This document shows, in pieces, positions 1-6,332 of a stretch of DNA of 19,583 nt (positions are counted from its first letter, which is position 1; each line of letters starts with the position of its first letter). Both the position numbers and the translations under genes were made by a program. Source of the DNA: Aliarcobacter butzleri (GTDB lineage Bacteria; Campylobacterota; Campylobacteria; Campylobacterales; Arcobacteraceae); NCBI GenBank assembly GCA_012522985.1, contig JAAYJJ010000034.1, forward strand, positions 1-19,583, in the 5' to 3' direction. Under the pieces are notes generated by a model. It worked only from the letters and a program-made list of their open reading frames with translations. It did no database searches and had not been told where the DNA came from.

Positions 1-219
1 ATAGAAGATAGATTTGGTAAACCTGATCTTTATACAAAACAATTTTTAGAACTTATTTTAATCAAAATAACAGCCATAGCAAAAAACATCAAAACTATAA
101 GTAGTTATGAGCAAAATATCACATTTATCTATCAAGATGATAAAAAAGAGTCTATCAAATCCCATAGCAAAGATGATGATGACATCATAAATACAACTCT
201 AAAGTACCTAAGATCTTAG
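1..219 (+). CDS. mfd: Transcription-repair coupling factor Mfd, C-terminal fragment
   Basis: Only the last 72 residues are inside the window; the reading frame is open from base 1 and ends at TAG 217-219. The fragment begins IEDRFG, followed by a Y-x-K-Q-F-L-E-L segment and a short acidic tail (DDDD). The DRFG motif followed by a helical F-L/I-K segment is characteristic of the C-terminal D7 (TRCF) domain of Mfd. Mfd is an ATP-dependent DNA translocase that removes stalled RNA polymerase and recruits UvrA for transcription-coupled repair; the C-terminal domain holds the protein in an autoinhibited state until it binds polymerase. The gene converges with the minus-strand permease gene, separated by 31 bases. 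The call rests on a short stretch, so another protein with a similar tail is possible but less likely. Confidence 0.75.
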   Translation: MEDRFGKPDLYTKQFLELILIKITAIAKNIKTISSYEQNITFIYQDDKKESIKSHSKDDDDIINTTLKYLRS

Positions 220-236
220 CAAAATCTTAAAGGTAC
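204..236. terminator. Hairpin between convergent mfd and permease genes
   Basis: GTACCT-AAGAT (204-214) pairs with ATCTT-AA-AGGTAC (224-236), giving an 11-bp stem with a two-base bulge and a 9-base loop. It overlaps the last codons of mfd. On the minus strand the stem is followed by TTTAGAG, a poor U-tract; on the plus strand there is none. It may stop transcription from one or both sides, but the lack of a U-run keeps confidence low. Confidence 0.4.
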
Positions 237-250
237 AAAGATGATATAAT

Positions 251-1210
251 TTAACTATTTTTAAAGCTAGGATTTAGTTTACGCAACATTGCATCAGCTA
301 GGATATTACCAAGTAGGGTTAAAAAAGCCCCTATTATCAAAATACCCATAATCACAGGATAATCCCTACTCATAGCACTTTGAAAAAAGAGCAGCCCCAT
401 ACCATCTATAGCAAAAATAGTCTCTAATATCCCACTTCCACCAATCACCCCAGGTAAAGAAAGCCCAAGAAGTGTAATAACAGGTGGATAGAGATTTGGC
501 AAGATATAGTATCTAAAAAGTTTATATCCTTTTATCCCTCTACTTGAAGCAAAAAATATATAATCACTTCTTAGAATTTCTAAAGTAAGAGATCTAATAT
601 ATAAAGCTAAACTTCCAACCCCACCAAAAACTATAATAGATATAGGAAGTATCAAATGCCAAGCTACATCTACATAATATTCAAAGCCATCATTTATCCC
701 ACCAGAGCTTACTCCAGAAATAGGAACAATCTCTAGCCAAAGTCCAAAGATCAAAATAGCCAAAATAGCTAGATAAAATGACGGCATAGAAAAACTAAGT
801 AATGAAAACTGTTTAATAGTTCTATCTATTAAACTATCTTTATTTAAAGCTGCTTTTATCCCTAGAAAAAGTGAAATTAAAAATATAAAAAACATACTAA
901 TTAAGTTAATGGTCAAAGTTATAGGAAGTTTACTTAAGATCATATCTTTTACATATTCACCACTACTAAAGCTCACTCCAAAATCAAGCACAGCTATAGA
1001 GCTAATCCAAGAAAAAAACTGTACATACAAAGGCTTGTCAAGTCCATATATTGCTTTTAGATTTTCTATAATCTCTGGAGTTATATTTGGGTTTAGTTCA
1101 CCACTAGCAAAAAACGAGTTAGGAGAGAGCTGAATAACACCAAAAGAGATCAAACTTATAAGAAGTAGCATCAAAGCTATATAAGCGATTTTCTTTAGTA
1201 GTGTATTCAC
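251..1210 (-). CDS. ABC transporter permease, DppB/OppB family (orphan)
   Basis: This is an integral inner-membrane subunit of a binding-protein-dependent (peptide/nickel-type) importer. The N-terminal membrane helix is near residues 8-28, followed by a periplasmic segment and a permease core from about residue 95 to 305 with several hydrophobic helices. The cytoplasmic EAA loop that contacts the ATPase is at about 221-239 (ASSRG...ILPN). The C-terminus (DAMLRKLNPSF) is typical of DppB, and 319 aa is full length for the family. The start is GTG at 1208-1210, preceded by AAAGGA six bases upstream. It lies 17 bases after the FTR-rhodanese gene, so the two are probably cotranscribed. No DppC partner, ATPase or solute-binding protein is present; the neighbouring gene is mfd, so partners must be elsewhere. 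The substrate cannot be told from the sequence. Confidence 0.85.
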   Translation of the reverse strand: MNTLLKKIAYIALMLLLISLISFGVIQLSPNSFFASGELNPNITPEIIENLKAIYGLDKPLYVQFFSWISSIAVLDFGVSFSSGEYVKDMILSKLPITLTINLISMFFIFLISLFLGIKAALNKDSLIDRTIKQFSLLSFSMPSFYLAILAILIFGLWLEIVPISGVSSGGINDGFEYYVDVAWHLILPISIIVFGGVGSLALYIRSLTLEILRSDYIFFASSRGIKGYKLFRYYILPNLYPPVITLLGLSLPGVIGGSGILETIFAIDGMGLLFFQSAMSRDYPVIMGILIIGAFLTLLGNILADAMLRKLNPSFKNS

Positions 1211-1227
1211 CTCTTTTCCTTTATTTT

Positions 1228-1968
1228 TTATTCACCTTTTATAGTGTTTCCTCTAAAGGACATTATACCATAATCAAAGTTTATTACCTTTTCAAATCCA
1301 AAATCATACATAATTTGTTGGCAATATTTACTTCTACTTCCACTATAGCAGTAGATAATAATAGTTTTATCTTTTTTATCATCAAGTTCAGAGATTTTAT
1401 TATAAAAGCTTGATGTAGGAATAAGATAATCTGTTCCTTCTATCCTTCTGCTTTTCCACTCCATCCACTCTCTAACATCAAGTAAAACAAAGTCTATTAA
1501 ACCATCATTTCTAGCTTGTAAAAGTGCTTGAAGTTCATCATTGTTGATATCAGATTTATTTAAAATATGGTCACATTCACATGCTTTTAGACATCTTGAG
1601 TGAGTATGAGCAGCTACTTTTGTGCTTTTTTCTAGAGTTATTTTTTCTATATATTCAGGTGTACAAAAGATAGTACAATGACATGTACCATTGTTTGGAA
1701 TCTCATTTTTAAGTGCTGGTTCACATGGACAGATTCTATTGTCTGCACTTTCTTGCTCTTCTTTGGTTTTACCTATTACCATAAAGCAAGGACAAAATCT
1801 TTTGCCATACATCATCTTGTTTCTAGTAAGTCCTTGCTGGATTGATTCGTTTATTACAATATCGGGATTATAAACAAGATTATGTTGCTCACAAACTTTA
1901 TCTGTAAAGATTTTTGTGTTTTCTAATTCAGCTTGAAACTCTCTTGAATTGATATCTATTTTAGTCAT
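1228..1968 (-). CDS. Ferredoxin:thioredoxin reductase catalytic domain fused to rhodanese
   Basis: Residues about 15-110 match the catalytic (beta) subunit of ferredoxin:thioredoxin reductase: C59-P-C61, C80-P-C82 and C96-H-C98 reproduce the CPC...CPC...CHC signature. By analogy, C59, C80, C82 and C96 would bind the [4Fe-4S] cluster, and C61 with C98 would form the redox disulfide; the gaps (18 and 13 residues) are longer than in plant FTR. Residues about 142-242 form a rhodanese domain with DVRE (164-167) and the active-site loop C207-Y-S-G-S-R-S. Three more cysteines (126, 130, 132) lie in the linker. The likely role is ferredoxin-dependent disulfide or persulfide (sulfur transfer) chemistry in the cytosol, but the partner is unknown. 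The FTR variable (alpha) subunit is not nearby. ATG at 1968 has GAGGAAG upstream. It is probably cotranscribed with the downstream permease. Confidence 0.85.
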   Translation of the reverse strand: MTKIDINSREFQAELENTKIFTDKVCEQHNLVYNPDIVINESIQQGLTRNKMMYGKRFCPCFMVIGKTKEEQESADNRICPCEPALKNEIPNNGTCHCTIFCTPEYIEKITLEKSTKVAAHTHSRCLKACECDHILNKSDINNDELQALLQARNDGLIDFVLLDVREWMEWKSRRIEGTDYLIPTSSFYNKISELDDKKDKTIIIYCYSGSRSKYCQQIMYDFGFEKVINFDYGIMSFRGNTIKGE

Positions 1969-2008
1969 ATTCTTCCTCTAATTATTTATATTTTAAAATA
2001 AAAGTAAG

Positions 2009-2036
2009 ATTATACCTAAAATTTGCCAAAAATCAA
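2009..2036 (-). promoter_or_regulatory. Predicted sigma-70 promoter of the FTR-rhodanese gene
   Basis: On the minus strand TTGATT (2031-2036) and a perfect TATAAT (2009-2014) are separated by 16 bases. Transcription would start around 2002, giving a leader of roughly 35 bases before the ATG at 1968. It lies directly downstream of the oor terminator, so the FTR-rhodanese/permease pair is an independent unit. Confidence 0.65.
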
Positions 2037-2053
2037 AACTATTTTATAAAAAT

Positions 2054-2089
2054 ACTATCTGCTAGGAGAAAACTCCTATAACAGATAGT
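2054..2089 (-). terminator. Rho-independent terminator of the oorDABC operon
   Basis: ACTATCTG-C-TAGGAG (2054-2068) pairs with CTCCTA-TAA-CAGATAGT (2073-2089), giving 14 bp of stem around a 4-base AAAA/TTTT loop and a small internal bulge. On the minus strand the stem is followed by ATTTTTAT, a fair U-tract. It begins just after the oorC stop codon. Confidence 0.8.
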
Positions 2090-2090
2090 T

Positions 2091-2648
2091 TTAGTTAGCA
2101 AGTGCTGCTTCAGCGTATTTGTATCCTAAATCAAATGCTTTATTATTTAGTTCATGAACTTTTGCAGGTACTTTTGAAAGCATTACCGCTCTTAGAGCCT
2201 CTTTATCTATTGCATTCATAAATCTATTTGCAATACCAAGTGCAACAACTGATTGAGTAATCACATTACCCACTTCTTCCTTTGCTATAGTAATAATAGG
2301 AATCTCATGAATTACCCATTTTTTTCTATCTTCATCTGTTGGCTTTACTAGATTTGGTTCTACTATTATAGTACCACCTTCTGAAACACCATTTTTAAAC
2401 AAATCATAGCTTTTTTGTGCAACAGAGAGCATAAAATCTATCTCCCCATCATTTGCATAAGGATAAAATATCTCTTCATCATCCAAAGTAATATCAACAA
2501 CCGTTGGACCACCTCTTACTTGAGAAGTATATGTAGCAGTTTTAAGCCCATATCCACCAGTTGTAATCTTTGCAGCTGCAAAAATCTCACCTGCTAGAAG
2601 TACACCTTGTCCACCAACACCTGTAAATCTCATTAATGTTCTTGCCAT
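2091..2648 (-). CDS. oorC: 2-oxoglutarate:acceptor oxidoreductase, gamma subunit
   Basis: This 185-residue protein has the glycine-rich N-terminal GVGGQG (10-15) and RGGP (45-48) motifs of the gamma domain of 2-oxoacid:ferredoxin oxidoreductases. It is the smallest catalytic-core subunit of the OorDABC complex, which converts 2-oxoglutarate and CoA to succinyl-CoA and CO2 while reducing ferredoxin or flavodoxin. In Campylobacterota the enzyme replaces 2-oxoglutarate dehydrogenase and in autotrophs can run in reverse in the reductive TCA cycle. It is the last gene of the operon, 11 bases after oorB, and is followed at once by a hairpin terminator. The ATG at 2648 has a clear AAGGAG upstream. 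The order D-A-B-C separates it from related pyruvate or 2-ketoisovalerate oxidoreductases. Confidence 0.93.
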   Translation of the reverse strand: MARTLMRFTGVGGQGVLLAGEIFAAAKITTGGYGLKTATYTSQVRGGPTVVDITLDDEEIFYPYANDGEIDFMLSVAQKSYDLFKNGVSEGGTIIVEPNLVKPTDEDRKKWVIHEIPIITIAKEEVGNVITQSVVALGIANRFMNAIDKEALRAVMLSKVPAKVHELNNKAFDLGYKYAEAALAN

Positions 2649-2659
2649 AGTGTTACTCC

Positions 2660-3517
2660 TTATATCTTTTTCTCAAAATCAGCTTGAGTGATTACTTTTC
2701 TTTTACCTTGTTGAACAGATTTGACCTCTTCATACATTTCACAATACTCTTTTGCATTTTCATCATGTTTTAAAATACCTGTAGGGAAAACATTTAGTTG
2801 CTCTTCTGGTGACATTTTCTCCCATTTAGATAGTGGTACAGTTATAGAGTCTATCCACTCTAAGTTTTTCATAGCACTATCCATTTTGTTTTTTCTACCT
2901 AGGTTAATATGACAGTTAGAGAAAACATCAAAGAAACTAAAGCCTTTATGTTGAAAACCTTTGATTAAAACTCTTTCTAGTTTTTTAGGATCTAACATAG
3001 ACTCTCTTGCTACAAAACTTGCCCCTGAAGCAATAGCTAGGTTACAAGCATTAAATGTTGGATCTATATTTCCAGCTTTTTGTGAAACAGTCCAAAACCC
3101 TTGAGGTGTTGTTGGAGATGTTTGAGAGTTTGTAAGTCCATAGATAAAGTTATTTATAACAATAAGATTTATATCTATATTTCTTCTACATCCATGAATA
3201 GTATGATTTCCACCAATAGCTAGAGCATCACCATCACCTGCAACACAAATAACATGTTTATCTGGGTTTGCTAGTTTAATACCTGTTGCAAATGCTACTG
3301 TTCTACCATGTGTTGTATGAACTGTATTAAAATCAACATATGATGAAAATCTTCCCGAACATCCTATACCAGAGACTACACAAACATCATCTTGTTTCCA
3401 TCCACAAGCATCAATTGCTCTAATAACTGATTTTAGAATAACTCCATCACCACATCCCCAACACCATAGTGTTGGCATCTTATCAAGTCTTAAGTATTTG
3501 TCGTAATTGAAAGCCAT
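2660..3517 (-). CDS. oorB: 2-oxoglutarate:acceptor oxidoreductase, beta (TPP) subunit
   Basis: This 285-residue thiamine-diphosphate-binding subunit catalyses decarboxylation of 2-oxoglutarate in the OorDABC complex. The cluster-associated CWGCG motif is at 19-23, and the TPP/Mg site is visible as GDGD (94-97) followed about 25 residues later by N122-N123. I chose the ATG at 3515-3517 over an in-frame upstream codon at 3553 because an almost perfect AAGGAGGT lies 8 bases upstream and the longer form would overlap oorA by 35 bases. The start is one base after the oorA stop, so translation is probably coupled. Cys-53 (IGCSG) is another conserved family feature. It follows oorA and precedes oorC in the operon. 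Confidence 0.93.
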   Translation of the reverse strand: MAFNYDKYLRLDKMPTLWCWGCGDGVILKSVIRAIDACGWKQDDVCVVSGIGCSGRFSSYVDFNTVHTTHGRTVAFATGIKLANPDKHVICVAGDGDALAIGGNHTIHGCRRNIDINLIVINNFIYGLTNSQTSPTTPQGFWTVSQKAGNIDPTFNACNLAIASGASFVARESMLDPKKLERVLIKGFQHKGFSFFDVFSNCHINLGRKNKMDSAMKNLEWIDSITVPLSKWEKMSPEEQLNVFPTGILKHDENAKEYCEMYEEVKSVQQGKRKVITQADFEKKI

Positions 3518-3518
3518 A

Positions 3519-4667
3519 TTAAAATACCTCCTTAACTTTTGTAACAATCTCATGTGGAGATATAGCTCTACCGTTTACTTTATATAAACCTTCAAGATCC
3601 AATCTTCCAGAAACTCTTTCTATCTCTTCAGTGTATTGTCTTATATTTAGCTCAACACATAATACATTTTTGATCATATCTGTATAGTGTTTGATTCTTT
3701 TTGCTGGGCTTGGCCAAAGTGTAATAGGTCTAAAAAGTCCTGCTTTGATACCTTGAGCTCTTAAGTGTCTAATAGCCTCTTTTGCTGCTAGAGAAACAGA
3801 ACCATAAGCTATGATTAGTACTTCACCATCAGCTCCTGTTAGATCATCTAGCATATACTCTTCATTTAGTTCAAGCTCATCTGTATGATACATAACTTTA
3901 TCTTCAAGTCTTTGGATAAGTTTTCTACATGTTTCTATCTCTTCAGTAGGAAAACCTTTTGCATCATGATGAAGTCCTGTAAAATGATATCTATACCCTT
4001 TAAACATAGGATTTAGCACAGCTGCTTCGTCTGCTTCAACACCATAAGGTCTATAATCAGCTGGATTTCCATCAAATACTTTTCTTGGAACAATACCATT
4101 TTGAACTTCTTCTAAATCTGGTAGTACTGCTTTACCATGCATATGTCCTATAGTCTCATCAGTCAAAACTATAACTGGTTGCATAAATCTATCTGCTAGA
4201 TTAAATGCTCTTACTACTTCAGTATAACACTCTGCTAAGTTACCTGCACATAGTGTAATAGATCTATAATCCCCATGACTTGGGTTTCTTGATTGTCTAA
4301 CATCACCTTGTGATACCCTTGTAGGAAGACCTGTTGATGGACCACCTCTCATAACATTTACTAATACTAGTGGAACTTCAGCCATTTGAGCAAGTCCCAG
4401 ATTTTCTGCTTTTAGAGATACCCCTGGACCTGATGTAGCTGTAAGACTTCTTACACCACTCATAGCTGCACCAATAGCTGCAGCAATACCTGCTATTTCA
4501 TCTTCCATTTGGATAGCCGCACCACCTACTTTTGGTAAAAGGTCAGATATCTCGTGCATTATCTCACTTGATGGAGTAATAGGATAGCCACCAAAAAATC
4601 TACATCCAGCATCAACTGCTGCTAATGCTGATAGTTCATTACCGCTTGAAATTACTTCTCTTGCCAT
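3519..4667 (-). CDS. oorA: 2-oxoglutarate:acceptor oxidoreductase, alpha subunit
   Basis: This 382-residue subunit carries the pyrimidine-binding and transketolase C-terminal-like domains of the 2-oxoacid oxidoreductase. The substrate-binding G-Y-P-I-T-P-S-S-E motif is near residues 27-35, with TSGPG at about 78-82 and RGGPSTGLPT at about 107-116, all standard in the family. It pairs with OorB to form the catalytic core that makes succinyl-CoA and reduced ferredoxin/flavodoxin. The start at 4667 follows AAAGGAG and lies 14 bases after oorD. The Shine-Dalgarno of oorB is embedded in its last codons. Length and order agree with the Helicobacter/Campylobacter oorDABC operon. Confidence 0.93.
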   Translation of the reverse strand: MAREVISSGNELSALAAVDAGCRFFGGYPITPSSEIMHEISDLLPKVGGAAIQMEDEIAGIAAAIGAAMSGVRSLTATSGPGVSLKAENLGLAQMAEVPLVLVNVMRGGPSTGLPTRVSQGDVRQSRNPSHGDYRSITLCAGNLAECYTEVVRAFNLADRFMQPVIVLTDETIGHMHGKAVLPDLEEVQNGIVPRKVFDGNPADYRPYGVEADEAAVLNPMFKGYRYHFTGLHHDAKGFPTEEIETCRKLIQRLEDKVMYHTDELELNEEYMLDDLTGADGEVLIIAYGSVSLAAKEAIRHLRAQGIKAGLFRPITLWPSPAKRIKHYTDMIKNVLCVELNIRQYTEEIERVSGRLDLEGLYKVNGRAISPHEIVTKVKEVF

Positions 4668-4681
4668 TTATTTACTCCTTT

Positions 4682-4999
4682 TTAAGCACTTAAAATTCTA
4701 TAATTATTATCTTTTATTGCTTGTGCTCTTTGTTTTGCTTCATTTGATAATTTAGCAAATTTATACTCTGATTTGTCTGCTACATAAATAGCAAAATCTG
4801 GACACGACAGTTCACAATCATTGCACCCTATACAACTAAGTGGTTCAACAATAGTAATCATCGCACCAAGTGTAGAAGTTGGTGCTGGTCTCATAGCTAG
4901 AACACCAGCTGGACATACTGATACACACACATCACATGCTTTACATCTGCTCTCATCTACCCATACAGGTGTATTAGCAGGAGCTTCCATTTTTGACAT
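4682..4999 (-). CDS. oorD: 2-oxoglutarate:acceptor oxidoreductase, delta (ferredoxin) subunit
   Basis: This 105-residue protein has two complete 4Fe-4S motifs: C19-x2-C22-x2-C25-x3-C29-P and C56-x2-C59-x2-C62-x3-C66-P. It carries electrons from the OorAB active site to external ferredoxin or flavodoxin. It is the first gene of the operon (D-A-B-C), with a promoter region in the 155-base gap that follows on the plus-strand map. The start ATG at 4999 has AAGGGGA upstream. A few residues before the first cluster (VWVDESR) are typical of the ferredoxin subunit of this enzyme group. Confidence 0.92.
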   Translation of the reverse strand: MSKMEAPANTPVWVDESRCKACDVCVSVCPAGVLAMRPAPTSTLGAMITIVEPLSCIGCNDCELSCPDFAIYVADKSEYKFAKLSNEAKQRAQAIKDNNYRILSA

Positions 5000-5154
5000 A
5001 TTTTCCCCTTACTTTTGAATTTGTTTCAAGTGAACCTAGTTTTAAAATAAACTTCACACTTTGAAAGAATAACTAATAGTAAATAATATCTCTTTTAAAT
5101 AATACTATTATCTATCTACATTGAATAAAGTGTTACGATTTTATACAAATATCA
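5000..5154 (-). promoter_or_regulatory. Leader/promoter region of oorDABC (box not resolved)
   Basis: This AT-rich gap between the HMA-protein gene and oorD must contain the oor promoter unless transcription reads through from upstream. Several TATAAT-like minus-strand boxes exist (for example a TATAAA near the left end of the HMA gene and TATTAT-type boxes nearer oorD), but none has a convincing partner hexamer. A short palindrome CAAATA-TCAC-TATTTG at 5146-5161 spans the stop codon of the HMA gene and may be a weak hairpin. Confidence 0.35.
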
Positions 5155-5436
5155 CTATTTGTCAAATTTTCCAATAGCACAAGAGACGAAACTTTTGGCT
5201 TTTGTTTGAATATTTTCTATAGTTGATAACTCATCTGTTACCAAAGGATACCCCATAGATCTAAGTTTGCTTTTTAGAGTGTCTATTTTTGTATCATCTA
5301 TAAGAAGTGTGATTACTCTAGGGAATTTTTCTAAATCAACTTCAACTTCTCCAAACTCACTTTTTAGACCTTTTTTAAGAGTATTGGCACATCCACCACA
5401 TTTTACGTTGTTTACTTCAAATGATTGTTTTGTCAT
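5155..5436 (-). CDS. Heavy-metal-associated (HMA) domain protein, CopZ-like
   Basis: This 93-residue cytosolic protein has a ferredoxin-like HMA fold at about residues 3-68. The metal site is C13-G-G-C16, the CxxC pair seen in Atx1/CopZ metallochaperones and in the N-terminal domains of Cu(I) P-type ATPases, although the usual GMTC has become VKCG. A tail of about 25 residues beyond the normal HMA length carries one more cysteine (C86). It may bind Cu(I) or Zn, but no transporter or metal regulator is adjacent. The ATG at 5436 follows AAAAGGAT. It diverges from the peroxiredoxin gene and probably has its own promoter at about 5462. Confidence 0.75.
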   Translation of the reverse strand: MTKQSFEVNNVKCGGCANTLKKGLKSEFGEVEVDLEKFPRVITLLIDDTKIDTLKSKLRSMGYPLVTDELSTIENIQTKAKSFVSCAIGKFDK

Positions 5437-5461
5437 AGCTTATCCTTTTTAATGATGATAC

Positions 5462-5467
5462 ATTATA
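5462..5467 (-). promoter_or_regulatory. Predicted -10 box of the HMA-protein gene
   Basis: A perfect TATAAT lies on the minus strand 25 bases before the start codon, with no clear -35. Campylobacterota housekeeping promoters often lack a recognisable -35, so this is acceptable. The predicted leader is about 20 bases and includes the AAGGAT ribosome site. Confidence 0.5.
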
Positions 5468-5548
5468 TAATAGAGTTTATTAAGTATAAGTAAGAAATGC
5501 TATTTAAATATTTTGATATATTTATTTAGATTTCTATAATTCAAATTA

Positions 5549-5562
5549 TTCTTAATTAAGAA
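5549..5562. promoter_or_regulatory. Perfect 14-base palindrome upstream of the peroxiredoxin gene
   Basis: TTCTTAATTAAGAA is a perfect palindrome about 40 bases upstream of the predicted -10 of the peroxiredoxin gene, inside the divergent intergenic region. The position fits an operator for an oxidative-stress or metal regulator, but no specific regulator can be named. AT-rich DNA yields such palindromes by chance. Confidence 0.3.
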
Positions 5563-5602
5563 ATTTTATCATTCTTTTATGGGATTTTTAAAATATCTAT
5601 GT

Positions 5603-5608
5603 TACAAT
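5603..5608 (+). promoter_or_regulatory. Predicted -10 box of the peroxiredoxin gene
   Basis: TACAAT lies 32 bases before the ATG at 5641 and would give a short leader containing AAGGAT. A second TATAAT at 5624-5629 is too close to the start codon to leave room for the ribosome site. No clear -35 is seen. Confidence 0.45.
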
Positions 5609-5640
5609 TGCATAACTTTAAATTATAATAAGGATCTAAA

Positions 5641-6237
5641 ATGTTAGTAACAAAAAAAGCACCAGATTTTACTGCTAAAGCGGTAATGGCTGATGGAACA
5701 ATAGTAGAGGATTTTAACCTTTATCAAAACTTAGGACCAAAAGGGGCGGTATTGTTTTTTTATCCGCTTGACTTTACTTTTGTATGTCCATCTGAAATAA
5801 TAGCTTTTTCAAAAAGAACTGATGAGTTTTTGGCTAGAGGTATAAATGTAATAGGTTGTTCAGTTGATAGTGAATATTCACACTTTGCTTGGAGAGAAAC
5901 TGCGGTAGAAAACGGTGGTATTGGTAGAGTAAAATACCCACTAGTAGCAGATATAACAAAACAAATTGCTAGAGACTATGATGTATTAGTTGATGAGGCT
6001 GTTGCTCTTAGAGGAAGCTTTTTAATAGATGCTGATGGAACTGTAAGACATGCAGTTATCAACGATCTTCCACTTGGTAGAAATATAGATGAAATGATAA
6101 GAATGGTTGATACTATGCTTTTTGTAAACGAACATGGTGAGGTTTGCCCTGCTGGATGGAACAAAGGTGATGAGGGTATGAAAGCTGATACTGCTGGAGT
6201 TGCTGACTATCTAGCTAAAAATAGCGAAAAACTTTAA
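5641..6237 (+). CDS. tsaA: Typical 2-Cys peroxiredoxin (AhpC/TSA family)
   Basis: This 198-residue cytosolic enzyme reduces H2O2 and organic peroxides using thiols, probably with thioredoxin as reductant. The peroxidatic cysteine is C49 in FYPLDFTFVCPSE and the resolving cysteine is C169 in GEVCPAGW; both are intact. The GGIG motif (92-95) and a YL near the C-terminus resemble the GGLG/YF pair of oxidation-sensitive Prx1 enzymes, so it may be inactivated by high peroxide. It is the only complete plus-strand gene in the window. The ATG follows AAGGAT by six bases. Its length and sequence match the TsaA/AhpC peroxiredoxins of Campylobacterota; the gene symbol is by family, since AhpC is also used. 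Confidence 0.92.
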   Translation: MLVTKKAPDFTAKAVMADGTIVEDFNLYQNLGPKGAVLFFYPLDFTFVCPSEIIAFSKRTDEFLARGINVIGCSVDSEYSHFAWRETAVENGGIGRVKYPLVADITKQIARDYDVLVDEAVALRGSFLIDADGTVRHAVINDLPLGRNIDEMIRMVDTMLFVNEHGEVCPAGWNKGDEGMKADTAGVADYLAKNSEKL

Positions 6238-6264
6238 TCTACTTTATTTAGCTATTTTTTAAAC

Positions 6265-6303
6265 TTATTGGAATTGGTGGGATTGAAATCCCACTTCCAA
6301 TAA
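6265..6303. terminator. Strong hairpin between convergent peroxiredoxin and mnmE genes
   Basis: TTATTGGAA (6265-6273) pairs with TTCCAATAA (6295-6303), and GTGGGAT (6277-6283) pairs with ATCCCAC (6288-6294). This gives 16 bp with a three-base bulge and a TGAA loop. It is the most stable hairpin in the window and sits between two converging genes. Neither strand has a good U-run after the stem, so it may be a bidirectional terminator or an RNA 3'-end stabiliser. Confidence 0.6.
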
Positions 6304-6332
6304 AAGTCTAAATTATAGGTTATACACAGCAC

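Noticed and set aside
3518..3553. Longer OorB starting at 3553
   Set aside because: The added 12 residues come from the oorA coding region in another frame; the ATG at 3517 has a nearly perfect Shine-Dalgarno.
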